A DNA stretch of 64,000 nucleotides from Microbacterium flavescens (GTDB taxonomy: Bacteria; Actinomycetota; Actinomycetes; Actinomycetales; Microbacteriaceae), in contig NZ_JAFIWA010000001.1 in the NCBI RefSeq assembly GCF_018588945.1, forward strand, positions 310,001 through 374,000, written 5' to 3'. Below the pieces are notes generated by a model, which was not told where the DNA came from, did no database searches, and saw nothing but the letters and a program-made list of their open reading frames with translations. Each line of letters starts with the position of its first letter. Position 1 is the stretch's first letter. Both the position numbers and the translations under genes were made by a program. Of this stretch, positions 16,704 through 26,683 are shown piece after piece.

Positions 16704-17705
16704 ATGTCGCGACCGATCACCTTGTTCACGGGTCAGTGGGCCGACCTCCCCTTCGAGGAGGTCGCACGCCTGGCCGGCGAGTGGGGCTATGACGGCCTCG
16801 AGATCGCCTGCTGGGGCGATCACCTCGACCCGTGGCGCTGGGACGACGACGAATACGTCCAGTCACGGCTCGACATCCTCGAGCGCAACGGGCTGAAGGT
16901 CTGGGCGATCTCGAACCACCTCAAGGGCCAGGCCGTCTGCGACGACCCGATCGACCAGCGCCACCGCGACATCCTGTCCGACCGGGTGTGGGGCGACGGC
17001 GACCCCGAGGGCGTGCGCCAGCGCGCCGCAGAGGAGATGAAGAACACCGCCCGCATCGCCGCGAAGCTCGGGGTGAAGACCGTCGTCGGATTCACGGGGT
17101 CGTCCATCTGGAAGTACGTCGCGATGTTCCCGCCGGTGTCGCAGGAGGCCGTCGACGCGGGCTACCAGGACTTCGCCGACCGGTGGAACCCGATCCTCGA
17201 CGTCTTCGACGAGGTGGGCGTGCGGTTCGCGCACGAGGTGCACCCCTCCGAGATCGCGTACGACTACTGGACGACGGTACGCACCCTCGAGGCCATCGGC
17301 CATCGTGAGGCGTTCGGACTCAACTGGGACCCGTCGCACTTCATCTGGCAGCAGCTGAACCCGGTGGACTTCATCCTCGAGTTCAGCGACCGGATCTACC
17401 ACGTCGACTGCAAGGACGTGAAGCTCAACCTCGGCAACGGCCGCAACGGCCGGCTCGGCTCGCACCTCGCGTGGGCCGACCTGCGCCGCGGCTGGGACTT
17501 CGTCTCGACTGGCCGGGGCGACGTGCCCTGGGAGGCAGCGTTCCGGGCGCTCAACAGCATCGGCTACGACGGCCCGATCTCCGTCGAGTGGGAGGACGCC
17601 GGCATGGACCGGCTCCTCGGCGCTCCCGAGGCACTCGAGTTCGTCAAGCACAACGCGTTCGCCGCTCCGGAGGCCGCTTTCGACGCGGCGTTCAGCAGCC
17701 GCTGA
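16704..17705 (+). CDS. Sugar phosphate isomerase/epimerase-like TIM barrel protein
   Basis: A 333-residue xylose-isomerase-like TIM barrel (AP-endonuclease-2 superfamily), as found with IolE/IolI-type genes. Likely metal ligands lie in [36 protein letters not shown] and [11 protein letters not shown], giving the Glu/His/Asp set at the barrel mouth. CCGGAGGAACCGCA precedes the ATG. It follows the Gfo/Idh/MocA gene by 34 bases and ends the operon before a strong hairpin. It probably isomerises or dehydrates the keto-sugar made by the dehydrogenase; the exact substrate is unknown. Confidence 0.87.
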   Translation: MSRPITLFTGQWADLPFEEVARLAGEWGYDGLEIACWGDHLDPWRWDDDEYVQSRLDILERNGLKVWAISNHLKGQAVCDDPIDQRHRDILSDRVWGDGDPEGVRQRAAEEMKNTARIAAKLGVKTVVGFTGSSIWKYVAMFPPVSQEAVDAGYQDFADRWNPILDVFDEVGVRFAHEVHPSEIAYDYWTTVRTLEAIGHREAFGLNWDPSHFIWQQLNPVDFILEFSDRIYHVDCKDVKLNLGNGRNGRLGSHLAWADLRRGWDFVSTGRGDVPWEAAFRALNSIGYDGPISVEWEDAGMDRLLGAPEALEFVKHNAFAAPEAAFDAAFSSR

Positions 17706-17715
17706 CGCGGCGATG

Positions 17716-17752
17716 AGGGGTGGGATGCCTCGGCCCGAGGCATCCCACCCCT
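17716..17752 (+). terminator. 17-bp perfect hairpin terminator
   Basis: AGGGGTGGGATGCCTCG (17716-17732), loop GCC, CGAGGCATCCCACCCCT (17736-17752), then CTCTGTTC. It closes the sugar operon 11 bases after the stop. Confidence 0.85.
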
Positions 17753-17800
17753 CTCTGTTCCTCCGGGGCGGTGGAGAGCCCCGCGGGATAGGGTTTGAGC

Positions 17801-18661
17801 ATGGCGACGACACCCCCCGGCTGGTACGACGACGGACGCGGTGCGCTGCGCTGGTGGGACGGGGTGCAGTGGACCGAGCACGTCGCCGCGCCGGATCCGG
17901 AGAGCGAAGACGGCGAGGTCGCGCCGACCGAGGCGGAGATCGTCGCGGCGACCGAGGCCCAGGCCGAGGCCGAGCGGGTCTCCGCTGAAGTCGACGCCGC
18001 GACGGCGCTGGGCTTCGGCGTCCCGCCGGTCGGGACGGCCCCCGAGTACCCGGCTGCCGCCACGCCGCAGTCGGGCGGACCGGGCGCCTACCCCGACGCG
18101 TACCCGGGGGTCGAGGGCCAGGGCGGCGCGTTCACGGCGGCGACCGAGCCCCGCAAGTCGAACCTCTGGATCCTGTGGGTCGTACTCGGCGTTCTCATGC
18201 TCGGGATCGTCATCGCCGCGGCGATCGTGATCCCGCTGATCTTCCTGAACGCCGTCAGCAGCTCGTCGCAGTCGGTGGCCCCGTCGGGTGCGGATGAGGA
18301 AGCCGCCGTGGCGGCGGTCGAGCTGTATGACGACGCCTGGCAGAACGTCGACTGCGACGCCTATGTCGCGTCGACGACGGACGAGTTCCGGCAGGTCTCG
18401 CAGCTCCCGGACTGCGACGCCTTCGGCGAGACGGCATCGGAGTTCGCCGTCGGCGTCGAGGACTACGTGGTCTCCGTGAAAGCCATCGAGCCCGCCGGCG
18501 ACGCGATGCTGGTCACGACGACCGAGACGTTCGATGCCCTCCTCGACGAAGGGGGCAGTCCGCTGGACGAGCCTGAGGCACGCAAGATCGAGTACGAGTA
18601 CACGGTCGTCCAGGCCGACGGCGGCTGGGTCATCGACGATCTCGACGACCTCGCCGACTGA
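17801..18661 (+). CDS. DUF2510 single-pass membrane protein
   Basis: A 286-residue envelope protein of unknown function. The first 30 residues are a DUF2510 domain (PPGWYDDGRGALRWWDGVQWTEH). Next comes an acidic/alanine-rich linker, then one membrane helix (about 126-150, LWILWVVLGVLMLGIVIAAAI). The outer domain resembles a lumazine-binding/NTF2-like DUF4878 fold with two cysteines (QNVDCDAYV and LPDCDAF). TAGGGT at 17789-17794 six bases before the ATG suggests a leaderless message. The TauE/SafE gene starts three bases after its stop. Confidence 0.8.
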   Translation: MATTPPGWYDDGRGALRWWDGVQWTEHVAAPDPESEDGEVAPTEAEIVAATEAQAEAERVSAEVDAATALGFGVPPVGTAPEYPAAATPQSGGPGAYPDAYPGVEGQGGAFTAATEPRKSNLWILWVVLGVLMLGIVIAAAIVIPLIFLNAVSSSSQSVAPSGADEEAAVAAVELYDDAWQNVDCDAYVASTTDEFRQVSQLPDCDAFGETASEFAVGVEDYVVSVKAIEPAGDAMLVTTTETFDALLDEGGSPLDEPEARKIEYEYTVVQADGGWVIDDLDDLAD

Positions 18662-18663
18662 GC

Positions 18664-19461
18664 GTGGCCGATAGCGCCACCCCGCGCGCGAGGGACGCGC
18701 GCTTCGTCCTCACCTGCATCGGCATCGGCCTGCTCGCCGGCCTCCTGTCGGGTCTGTTCGGCGTCGGCGGGGGGACGGTCATCGTGCCGCTGCTCGTGCT
18801 CGTGCTCGGCTTCGACCAGCGCCTGGCGGCGGGCACGTCGCTCGCCGCGATCGTTCCGACTGCGACCGTCGGCGTGATCTCCTACGCCGTGCACGACTCC
18901 GTCGCCTGGATCCCGGCGCTGCTGCTCGCGGCCGGAGCGGTGGTCGGCGCCCAGGTCGGGACGTGGCTGCTGCCGCGGCTGTCCCAGACGCTCCTGCGGT
19001 GGATCTTCGTCGGGTTCCTCGTCTTCGTGATCGTGAGCCTCTTCATCGTGGTGCCCTCGCGCGATGCGGAACTCGAGCTCACGCTGCTGTCGGGTGCCGG
19101 GCTCGTCGCGCTGGGCGTCGTGACCGGCATCACCGCCGGACTGATCGGCGTGGGCGGCGGCATCATCGTGGTTCCCGCGCTCATGCTGCTGTTCGGCACC
19201 AGTGATCTGGTCGCGAAGGGCACGTCGCTGCTGATGATGATCCCGACCGCCGTCTCGGGCACGATCGGCAACGTGCGGCGTCGCAACGTCGACCTGGTCT
19301 CCGCGGCGCTCATCGGCGGCGCAGCCTGCACCACGACCGCCCTGGGTGCCTGGATCGCGACGATCGTCGACCCGCTCGTCGGGAACATCCTCTTCGCGGC
19401 GTTCCTCGTCGTGATCGCCGTGCAGATGGCGCTGCGCGCGCTGCGCGGCCGGGGGCGTTGA
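18664..19461 (+). CDS. TauE/SafE family exporter
   Basis: A 265-residue membrane protein with about eight segments and the family's internal duplication: GLLSGLFGVGGGTVIVPLL (about 21-39) and GLIGVGGGIIVVPALMLLFG (about 159-178). Family members export sulfite, sulfonates or organic anions; the substrate here is not determined. The GTG start is two bases after the DUF2510 stop, so the pair is probably co-transcribed. Confidence 0.88.
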   Translation: MADSATPRARDARFVLTCIGIGLLAGLLSGLFGVGGGTVIVPLLVLVLGFDQRLAAGTSLAAIVPTATVGVISYAVHDSVAWIPALLLAAGAVVGAQVGTWLLPRLSQTLLRWIFVGFLVFVIVSLFIVVPSRDAELELTLLSGAGLVALGVVTGITAGLIGVGGGIIVVPALMLLFGTSDLVAKGTSLLMMIPTAVSGTIGNVRRRNVDLVSAALIGGAACTTTALGAWIATIVDPLVGNILFAAFLVVIAVQMALRALRGRGR

Positions 19462-19505
19462 GGTCGCCCGCCGGGAGTCCGCAACCCGCTCGGTAGGATG
19501 GCCTG

Positions 19506-19955
19506 GTGCCAGTGAACCCCGAGATCGTCGGCAGGGAATTCCCCCCGACGGCCCCCTACCTCGTCGGCCGCGAGAAGGTGCGCGAGTTCGCCCGCGCCGT
19601 CTTCGCCACCGACCCGCAGCACACCGACCCCGAAGCGGCGCAGGCGCTCGGATACCCGGATGTCGTGGCGCCGCCGACCTTCGCGATGGTCGTTCAAGAC
19701 CTCACGCTGCAGCAGCTGCTCGCCGAGCCCGACTCGGGCATCGTCCTGCAGAACGTGCTGCACGCCGAGCAGCGCTTCCGCTACACCCGGCACATCGTCG
19801 CCGGCGACGAGCTGACTGCGCGCCTGTCGGTCACGGGCATCCGCACCCTCGGCGGCAACGCCATGGTCACGAGCGACGCGGAGATCACGGATGCCGAGGG
19901 CGGCCACGTCGTCACGGCGACGTCCGTGCTGCTCGTCGGGGAGGGCGACAAGTGA
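19506..19955 (+). CDS. HadA/HadC-like (FAS1-like) dehydratase subunit
   Basis: A 149-residue single hot-dog domain protein of the MaoC N-terminal class: VNPEIVGREFPPTAPYLVGREKVREFA at the start, and PDVVAPPTFAMVVQDLTLQQ in the middle. In mycobacteria the HadA or HadC partner of HadB dehydrates 3-hydroxyacyl-ACP. Microbacteriaceae lack mycolates, so here the pair may serve ordinary fatty-acid or other acyl chains. TAGGAT (19494-19499) six bases before the GTG suggests leaderless translation. It overlaps the HadB-like gene by GTGA. Confidence 0.83.
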   Translation: MPVNPEIVGREFPPTAPYLVGREKVREFARAVFATDPQHTDPEAAQALGYPDVVAPPTFAMVVQDLTLQQLLAEPDSGIVLQNVLHAEQRFRYTRHIVAGDELTARLSVTGIRTLGGNAMVTSDAEITDAEGGHVVTATSVLLVGEGDK

Positions 19956-20362
19956 GCGCGCTGCAGATCGCCGTCGGAGACATCGTCGCCGAGCGCACGG
20001 TCCATCTGACCCGGGAGTCGCTCGTGCGCTATGCCGGGGCATCCGGCGACTTCAATCCCATCCACTACCGCGACGACGTGGCCGCATCCGTCGGGCTGCC
20101 CGGAGTGCTGGCTCACGGCATGCTCACGATGGGCCTCGCGGTCGAGACGATCGTGCCGTGGCTGGGCGACGCCGGTCGCATCGTCGAGTACGGCGTGCGT
20201 TTCACGCGGCCCGTGGTCGTCGACGCCGAGGCCGGCGCCGACGTGACCATCGTCGCGAATGCCGCCGTCGTCGACGACGAGGGTGCGCGCATCGACCTCA
20301 CCGTGACGTCCGGCGGCTCGACCGTGCTGGGCAAGGCGCAGGTGCGCGTCCGCACGGCATGA
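19952..20362 (+). CDS. MaoC/HadB-like dehydratase subunit
   Basis: A 136-residue R-specific hydratase with the catalytic Asp/His set of the MaoC family: YAGASGDFNPIHYRDDVA (about 28-45) and LPGVLAHGMLTMGLAVE. It complements the catalytically poorer upstream subunit, so the two very likely form a heterodimer. Its stop overlaps the murB start (ATGA). The had-murB arrangement recurs in actinobacteria. Confidence 0.88.
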   Translation: MSALQIAVGDIVAERTVHLTRESLVRYAGASGDFNPIHYRDDVAASVGLPGVLAHGMLTMGLAVETIVPWLGDAGRIVEYGVRFTRPVVVDAEAGADVTIVANAAVVDDEGARIDLTVTSGGSTVLGKAQVRVRTA

Positions 20363-21495
20363 CCGAGGTCACTCCCGTCCCGCTCGCCGAGCTGACGACG
20401 CTGCGCACCGGCGGCGCGCCGGCGCGGATGTTCGAAGCGTCGACCACCGACGAGCTCGTGTCGGTCCTGCGCGAGGTGTGGGCGGGCGACGACCCGTGGT
20501 TCGTTCTCGGCGGCGGCTCCAACCTGTTCGTCGGCGACGAGCCCCTCGACGGCACCGTCGTGCGCATCCTCACGCAGGGCATCGAGCGGAGGCCCTCGCC
20601 CCGTGCGGGATACACCCGTCTGCGCGTGCAGGCCGGACACGATTGGGACGCGCTCGTCGCCCATGCGGTGGCCGAAGGCTTCGCCGGAATCGAGGCGATG
20701 TCGGGCATCCCCGGCACCGTCGGCGCAGCCCCGGTGCAGAACATCGGGGCGTACGGGCAGGAGATCGTCCAGACGCTGGTGGAGGTCGACCTGATCGACG
20801 AGTCCACGGGTGAGGTCTCGACGGTGCCGGCATCCGAACTCGGACTCGGCTTCCGCACCTCGGTGCTCAAGCACCACTACGGTTCGGCGCCCGCGCGGCG
20901 TGCCGTGATCCTGTCGGTGACGCTGGAACTGGCCGAGGTCGGCCACGACGAGCGGCCGATCGCCGGCGAGCAGCTCCGCACGGCGCTGGGTCTCGCGCCC
21001 GATGACGCGGTGTCCGTCGCGTGGGTGCGCGACCACGTCCTGACCACCCGCGCCCGCAAGGGCATGGTGCTCGACGACCACGATCCCGACACCTACAGCG
21101 CCGGATCCTTCTTCCAGAACGCGATCGTGTCGGCCTCCTTCGCTCGCACGCTCCCTTCGGAGTGCCCGCGGTGGCCCGTCGCGCCCGACCTCGACCCGGT
21201 GCTCGTCATCCCGCTCGCGGCGTTCGACGGCTACGTGCCCCCGCCTGCGGCGGCGGAATCCGACGTCAAGGTGAGCGCGGCCTGGCTCATCGAGCACAGC
21301 GGCCTGCGCAAGGGCTTTAAGCTGCCGCGCTCGCGCGCGGCGCTGTCGAGCAAGCACGCCCTCGCGATCACCAATCGCGGGGGAGCAAAGGCAGCCGAGC
21401 TCGCCGAGCTCGCGCGGTACATCCAGGGGCGCGTGCAGGCCGAGTTCGGCCTGGTGCTCCAGCCCGAGCCGGTTCTCATCGGGGTCGAGCTCTAG
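20359..21495 (+). CDS. murB: UDP-N-acetylenolpyruvoylglucosamine reductase
   Basis: A 378-residue FAD enzyme that makes UDP-N-acetylmuramate with NADPH, an essential peptidoglycan precursor step in the cytoplasm. FAD motifs are WFVLGGGSNLFVGDE and EAMSGIPGTVGAAPVQNIGAYGQEI. The C-terminal substrate domain has SAGSFFQNAIVS with the catalytic Ser. The length and insert pattern fit the long actinobacterial MurB class. The start codon overlaps the HadB-like gene's stop, so it is the third gene of that operon. A small hairpin follows at 21517-21534. Confidence 0.95.
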   Translation: MTEVTPVPLAELTTLRTGGAPARMFEASTTDELVSVLREVWAGDDPWFVLGGGSNLFVGDEPLDGTVVRILTQGIERRPSPRAGYTRLRVQAGHDWDALVAHAVAEGFAGIEAMSGIPGTVGAAPVQNIGAYGQEIVQTLVEVDLIDESTGEVSTVPASELGLGFRTSVLKHHYGSAPARRAVILSVTLELAEVGHDERPIAGEQLRTALGLAPDDAVSVAWVRDHVLTTRARKGMVLDDHDPDTYSAGSFFQNAIVSASFARTLPSECPRWPVAPDLDPVLVIPLAAFDGYVPPPAAAESDVKVSAAWLIEHSGLRKGFKLPRSRAALSSKHALAITNRGGAKAAELAELARYIQGRVQAEFGLVLQPEPVLIGVEL

Positions 21496-21516
21496 CGCTT
21501 CGCCGGAACACTCGGA

Positions 21517-21534
21517 CCCGGCGTCTTCGCCGGG
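21517..21534 (+). terminator. Short hairpin after murB
   Basis: CCCGGCG-TCTT-CGCCGGG, a 7-bp perfect stem 21 bases after the murB stop and directly before the response-regulator promoter. Confidence 0.5.
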
Positions 21535-21539
21535 GTCGC

Positions 21540-21572
21540 TTCAGGCCGGATTCAGGTCGGATGGGCCACGAT
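21540..21572 (+). promoter_or_regulatory. Response-regulator box and promoter (autoregulatory)
   Basis: Direct repeats TTCAG at 21540-21544 and 21551-21555, 11 bases apart (TTCAGGCCGGATTCAG). After 11 more bases comes a -10-like CACGAT (21567-21572). The same layout precedes the PepSY gene at 23583-23615. OmpR-family regulators bind direct repeats with about 11-base periodicity, so this is very likely the site of the regulator encoded just downstream. Confidence 0.65.
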
Positions 21573-21578
21573 GGACCC

Positions 21579-22245
<667 letters not shown>

Positions 22246-22253
<8 letters not shown>

Positions 22254-23571
22254 GCCCAGACGCCGGCTCGGCATCCGGGCACGGATCACCTCCGTGGCCG
22301 TCGCCGTCGTGGCGATCGCGCTCATCGCCGGTGCTGTGGGCTTCTGGTTGACCCTGCGCGGCTCCCTCCTCGGGCAGCTGGAGGTCGCCGCACGCCAGGA
22401 CGCGACCGCCTGGGCCGAGCAGGTGGACGATGCCGGCGTGGAGTCGCTCCCCGACGTCGACGACGACCGCTTCTGGCAGGTGATCGACCGTGACACCGGC
22501 GGCGTGATCGCGGCGAGCGACATCGCCGAGGATCTCGGTCCGCTCGCCGACCGCGAAGGGGCCGCCCCGGGTGCGATCGACATCCCGGGTGAGGGCGTCT
22601 TCGTCATCTCCGCGGACGCGGAGGGCGGCGACTGGGTCGTCGTCGCCGGTCGCAGCACCGCGGATTCCGACGCGACGCTCGCGTCGGTGGCGACGCTTCT
22701 CGCGGTGTCGGTCCCGCTCATCATTCTGGTGGTGGGCTTCACGACATGGATCGCGGTCGGCCGTGCGCTCGCCCCCGTCGACCGGCTCCGTGCCCAGGTC
22801 GACGCGGTGACGGCCAGCGACCTCTCGCGTCGAGTCGACGATCCGCACACGACCGACGAGGTCGGCCGGCTGGCCCGGACCATGAACGGCATGCTGGCCC
22901 GGCTCGAGACCGCGCAGCGGAGCCAGCGGCGATTCATCTCGGATGCCTCGCACGAGCTCAAGTCGCCGCTCGCGGTGCTGCGTCAGTACGCCGAGGTGGC
23001 GCTCGCCCATCCCGAGCGGGTCTCGCCGCGGCTGCTCGCCGACACGGTGCTCGGCGAGGGTGCGAGGCTGGAGCGGCTCGTGCAGGGCATGCTGGTGCTC
23101 GCGAAGGCCGACGAGAACGCGCTCGTGCTCGACGCGGTCGAGGTCGACCTCGACGACGTCCTCTTCGCGGAGGCGCAGCGCGTGCGCGCCACCACCGCCG
23201 TCGAGGTGGACGGGTCGGGCATCCGACCGGTCCGTGCGCGCGCCGACGCCGGGCTCGTGGCCCAGGCGGTCCGCAACCTCGTCGACAACGCCGTCCGTCA
23301 CGCCTCGGGTCGCGTCGCGCTGTCGACGGCGCAAGCCGACGGGATGGCGGTCGTCGTGGTCGAGGACGACGGCCCCGGCGTGCCGCCCGACCAGCGGGAG
23401 CGCGTCTGGGAGCGGTTCGTGCGGCTCGACGAAGCGCGGTCGCGGGATGCCGGCGGCAGCGGGCTCGGGCTCGCGATCGTCGCTGAGATCGCGCGGGCGC
23501 ACGGGGGGAGCGTGCGACTGGACGACGCCGCACTCGGCGGCGCGCGGTTCACGCTGAGCCTGCCGGAGTGA
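22246..23571 (+). CDS. Membrane sensor histidine kinase
   Basis: A 441-residue kinase with two membrane helices (about 15-37 and 145-168) around an external sensor domain of about 105 residues. A HAMP linker follows (about 168-220), then the phospho-acceptor helix RRFISDASHELKSPLAVLRQYAE. The ATPase domain has the N box (NLVDNAVRHA), G1 (VEDDGPGVP), F (ERFVR) and G2 (GGSGLGLAIV). It phosphorylates the overlapping OmpR-type regulator. The signal is unknown. The PepSY gene right after it carries the same regulator box, so that protein is likely output or feedback. Confidence 0.93.
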
Positions 23572-23582
23572 TCTTCGCGGGC

Positions 23583-23615
23583 TTCAGGCTGGCTTCAGCA
23601 TCGATTCGCGAGAGT
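23583..23615 (+). promoter_or_regulatory. Response-regulator box and promoter of the PepSY gene
   Basis: TTCAG at 23583-23587 and 23594-23598 (TTCAGGCTGGCTTCAG), then 11 bases, then GAGAGT (23610-23615) as the -10-like box. Spacing is identical to 21540-21572, which makes chance unlikely. Confidence 0.65.
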
Positions 23616-23638
23616 GGAGTCCTACCCAGGAGGACACC

Positions 23639-24256
23639 ATGCGAAAGAGTGCCATCATCATCACGTCCGCGGCGGTCGTCGCGTCGCTGGCCGGCGGGGC
23701 AGCGGCGTTCGCAGCGAACACGACGCCCCAGGCGCCGCTCGCCTCCACCGTGGCGGCGAACCCCAGCGAGACCCCTTCGGTCGCCCCGACGCCCGGCTCC
23801 GGCGCCCTCGGCGTCGCGTCGGGGAACCCCACCGACCTCGACGCGGCCATCGCGGCCGCACTCGAGGAGGTCGGCCCGGGAACGGTCGTCGAAGCGGACA
23901 TCGACGATGACCGCGACCACGCGTACGAGATCGACATCCGGCTGGACGCCGGCGGCTTCGCCGAGGTCTACGTCGACGCCGACCTCAAGGTCGTGGCGGT
24001 CAACCCCGACGACGCGGACGGCTCATCCGATGACGCGTCGGACGACGGCTCGTCCGACGACGATGCGGTGACGGATGAGGCGACCCGGCAGAAGGCCGCC
24101 GATGCCGCCCTCGCGCACGTCGGAACCGGAACCGTCACCAGCGTCGAGTTCAGCGACGACGCGGACCACGTCTACGAGGTCGAGATCGACCTCGGCAACG
24201 GCGACGATGCCGACGTCGAACTCGACGCGGACTTCGCCGTCGTGAAGGTCGACTGA
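23639..24256 (+). CDS. Secreted protein with two PepSY repeats
   Basis: A 205-residue exported protein: signal peptide about 1-28 (ending in AAAFAAN), a short Pro/Ser/Thr-rich linker, then two similar PepSY units. The units start near DLDAAIAAALEEVGPGTVVEADIDDD and RQKAADAALAHVGTGTVTSVEF and are joined by a stretch of Asp and Ser (DGSSDDASDDGSSDDDA). PepSY domains are thought to inhibit peptidases or bind peptides or metals. CCCAGGAGGACACC precedes the ATG. The upstream box predicts control by the adjacent two-component system, and the highly acidic linker could bind cations. Confidence 0.85.
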   Translation: MRKSAIIITSAAVVASLAGGAAAFAANTTPQAPLASTVAANPSETPSVAPTPGSGALGVASGNPTDLDAAIAAALEEVGPGTVVEADIDDDRDHAYEIDIRLDAGGFAEVYVDADLKVVAVNPDDADGSSDDASDDGSSDDDAVTDEATRQKAADAALAHVGTGTVTSVEFSDDADHVYEVEIDLGNGDDADVELDADFAVVKVD

Positions 24257-24279
24257 CTCTCCCCAGAGAATCCCCCCAG

Positions 24280-24313
24280 AACCGCCCGCCGCCTCCCCAT
24301 GCGGCGGGCGGTT
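24280..24313 (+). terminator. 13-bp hairpin terminator after the PepSY gene
   Basis: AACCGCCCGCCGC (24280-24292) and GCGGCGGGCGGTT (24301-24313) pair perfectly around an 8-base loop. Confidence 0.8.
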
Positions 24314-24342
24314 CCATGTTGCGGGCGCTCACTGGCGGGCGG

Positions 24343-24429
24343 CGAGTTGCCGGTCTTGGTGGGGACAACGGGTGCAGATCCGCCACCAGTGGCAACTCGT
24401 CGGGTTGCGGCGCGGAACCGCGCCGCAAC
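24343..24429. repeat. REP-like compound palindrome
   Basis: CGAGTTGCC (24343-24351) and GGCAACTCG (24391-24399) form an inverted repeat whose inner flanks (TTGGTGG and CCACCAG) also pair. Five bases later GTTGCGGCGCGG (24404-24415) and CCGCGCCGCAAC (24418-24429) form a 12-bp stem. The unit fills the gap between the convergent PepSY and aminotransferase genes and can act as terminator for the latter. The GAGTTGCC arms look like a dispersed repeat rather than a simple terminator. Confidence 0.55.
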
Positions 24430-24445
24430 AGCGGGGTGAGTCGGT

Positions 24446-25648
24446 CTACGAGGCGAAGAGCTGCTGCAGGCGCTGGACACCCTCGAGCAGGGCATCGTCG
24501 CCGAGCGCGTACGACAGGCGCAGGTATCCACTCGGACCGAACGCCTCGCCCGGCACCACCGCGACCTCGGCCTCTTCGAGCATCAGGTCGGCGAGCTCGA
24601 GCGTGGTCGTGGGGGTCTTGCCCCGCCACTCGCGGCCGAGCAGCCCGCGCACATCGGGGTAGGCGTAGAACGCACCGAGGGGATTGGGCACCGTGACGCC
24701 CTCGATCTTCGACAGCTCGGAGACGATCGTGCGGCGCCGGCGGTCGAACGCGAGCCGCATCTGCTCGGCTTCGCTCTGCGGGCCGGACAGCGCAGCGAGC
24801 GCCGCGCGCTGGGCGATGTTGTTGACGTTGCTGCACAGGTGGGACTGCAGGTTCGCGGCCACCTTGATCGCGTCCTTCGGTCCGACCATCCACCCGAGCC
24901 GCCAGCCGGTCATGGCGTAGGTCTTCGCCACGCCGTTCACGAGGATCGTCTGGGCCGCGGCATCCGGAACCGCCTCCACGATCGAGACGGCGCGCACGCC
25001 CTCGTAGACGAGGTTCTGGTAGATCTCATCGGAGATGATCCAGATGCCGTGCTCGACGGCCCACTCGCCGATCGCGCGCGTCTCTTCGGAGGTGTAGACC
25101 GCGCCCGTGGGGTTGGACGGCGACACGAAGACGAGCGCCGTCGTCTTGTCGGTGCGCGCCGCCTCGAGCTGGTCGACGGTGACCTTGTAGTCCTGCTCCG
25201 CCGGCGCGAAGACCTCGACCGGAACGCCGTCGGCGAGGGCGATCGCCTCGGGGTAGGTCGTCCAGTACGGCGCGGGCAGCAGCACCTCGTCGCCCGGGTT
25301 CACCACGGCCTGGAACGCCTGGTAGACCGCCTGCTTGCCGCCATTGGTGACGATGATCTGCGACGCGTCGACCTCCAGGCCGGAGTCCCGCAGCGTCTTG
25401 GCCGCGATCGCCTCGCGCAGCACCGGGAGTCCGGCGGCGGGCGTGTAGCGGAAGTTCGCCGGGTCGCGCAGCGACTCGGCGGCGGCGTCCACGATGAACT
25501 GCGGCGTCGCGAAGTCCGGTTCGCCCGCCGCGTACGAGATCACGGGGCGGCCGGCGGCCTGAAGCGCCTTCGCCTTGGCATCGACCTTGAGGGTCGCGGA
25601 CTCGGCGATGGCGGAGAGCTTGCGGGAGAGCGGGGCGCGGTCTGTCAC
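24446..25648 (-). CDS. Aspartate-type aminotransferase (PLP, fold type I)
   Basis: A 400-residue class I/II aminotransferase that moves amino groups between aspartate-like or other amino acids and 2-oxoglutarate. Visible motifs are [13 protein letters not shown], the phosphate/ring contact [32 protein letters not shown] and the Schiff-base lysine in [17 protein letters not shown]. The GTG at 25648 is preceded by TACGCT seven bases upstream, so a leaderless start is likely. A hairpin (24404-24429) ends the transcript. Aspartate aminotransferase (AspC/AspAT Ib-like) is the best guess. Confidence 0.9.
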   Translation of the reverse strand: MTDRAPLSRKLSAIAESATLKVDAKAKALQAAGRPVISYAAGEPDFATPQFIVDAAAESLRDPANFRYTPAAGLPVLREAIAAKTLRDSGLEVDASQIIVTNGGKQAVYQAFQAVVNPGDEVLLPAPYWTTYPEAIALADGVPVEVFAPAEQDYKVTVDQLEAARTDKTTALVFVSPSNPTGAVYTSEETRAIGEWAVEHGIWIISDEIYQNLVYEGVRAVSIVEAVPDAAAQTILVNGVAKTYAMTGWRLGWMVGPKDAIKVAANLQSHLCSNVNNIAQRAALAALSGPQSEAEQMRLAFDRRRRTIVSELSKIEGVTVPNPLGAFYAYPDVRGLLGREWRGKTPTTTLELADLMLEEAEVAVVPGEAFGPSGYLRLSYALGDDALLEGVQRLQQLFAS

Positions 25649-25801
25649 GCCTACGAGCGTAGTGCGAGAGGGGCCCGTGCACTGTCCGGAATCCGTAGGC
25701 CGCGCGACAGTCCGTGGCCGGTGAGCATCCACCGAATGGGGGATGCCTCCTCCTGCGGATGACCGCTGGGGAAGACTCGCCGCCGCCGAGAGGCTGGGAG
25801 C

Positions 25802-26683
25802 ATGAGAACTCCAGCGGTGCAGGTGCGGAACCTGCGGAAGAGCTACGACGGCCGTACGGTCGTCGACGACGTGAGCTTCGACATCGCGCGCGGCGAGACG
25901 TTCGCCCTCCTCGGACCCAACGGCGCCGGAAAGTCGACGACCGTCGAGATCCTCGAGGGATACCGTCGCCGCGACGACGGCGAGGTGAGCGTGCTCGGGG
26001 TCGACCCGGCGCACGGCGGCCTCGAGTGGAAGGCGCGACTCGGGATCGTGCTGCAGACCTGCGGCCAGAGCGGGCTGCTCACGGTTCGCGAGCAGCTGCG
26101 GCAGTATGCCGGCTTCTACCCCGACGCACGCGACGTGGACGAGGTCATCGCGGCCGTCGGTCTCGAGGCCCAGGCGAAGCTGCGCACCTCGAAGCTGTCC
26201 GGTGGACAGCAGCGTCGGGTCGACGTCGCGATGGGCATCATCGGCCGGCCGGAGCTGCTGTTCCTCGACGAGCCCACGACGGGCTTCGATCCCGAGGCGC
26301 GACGGGAGTTCTGGGAGCTGATCAGGGGGCTCAAGGCGGAGGGGACGACGATTCTTCTCACGACCCACTACCTCGACGAGGCGGCGCAGCTCGCCGACCG
26401 GGTGGCGGTCATCGCCGACGGCCGGCTCCAGGCGGTCGGACCCGTCGAGACGTTCGGCGGCTTGGAGGCACGCGTGCCGCTGGTCCGGTGGTACGAGGAC
26501 GGCGCGCCGCGCGAGGAGCGCGCGGCCGCACCCCTCGCGTTCGTCAGCGAGCTCAGCACGAGGCTGGGCGGCGAGCCGGAGCGACTCGAGATCGTGCGGC
26601 CGAGTCTCGAGGACATCTATCTGGAACTCGTCGCGAGCGCCTCGGCCCTCGCGGCCGAGCAGGCGAAGGAGACGGTGCGATGA
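25802..26683 (+). CDS. ABC exporter ATP-binding protein (drug/DrrA type)
   Basis: A 293-residue ATPase with Walker [10 protein letters not shown] (about 40-48), signature [15 protein letters not shown], Walker [19 protein letters not shown] and the H-loop [12 protein letters not shown]-terminal region of about 75 residues follows, typical of the daunorubicin-type subfamily. The stop overlaps the permease start (ATGA). Together with the permease and the sensor/regulator pair behind it, this is the familiar ABC-exporter plus LiaSR/DesKR-like module for cell-envelope or antibiotic stress. The transported compound is unknown. Confidence 0.92.
   Translation: MRTPAVQVRNLRKSYDGRTVVDDVSFDIARGETFALLGPNGAGKSTTVEILEGYRRRDDGEVSVLGVDPAHGGLEWKARLGIVLQTCGQSGLLTVREQLRQYAGFYPDARDVDEVIAAVGLEAQAKLRTSKLSGGQQRRVDVAMGIIGRPELLFLDEPTTGFDPEARREFWELIRGLKAEGTTILLTTHYLDEAAQLADRVAVIADGRLQAVGPVETFGGLEARVPLVRWYEDGAPREERAAAPLAFVSELSTRLGGEPERLEIVRPSLEDIYLELVASASALAAEQAKETVR

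Noticed and set aside
14390..16729. Long open frame on the minus strand under the binding protein and Gfo/Idh/MocA genes
   Set aside because: No recognisable domain and rich in D, R, V, G and H as expected for antisense of GC-rich genes; the plus-strand genes have signal peptide, ribosome sites and clear families.
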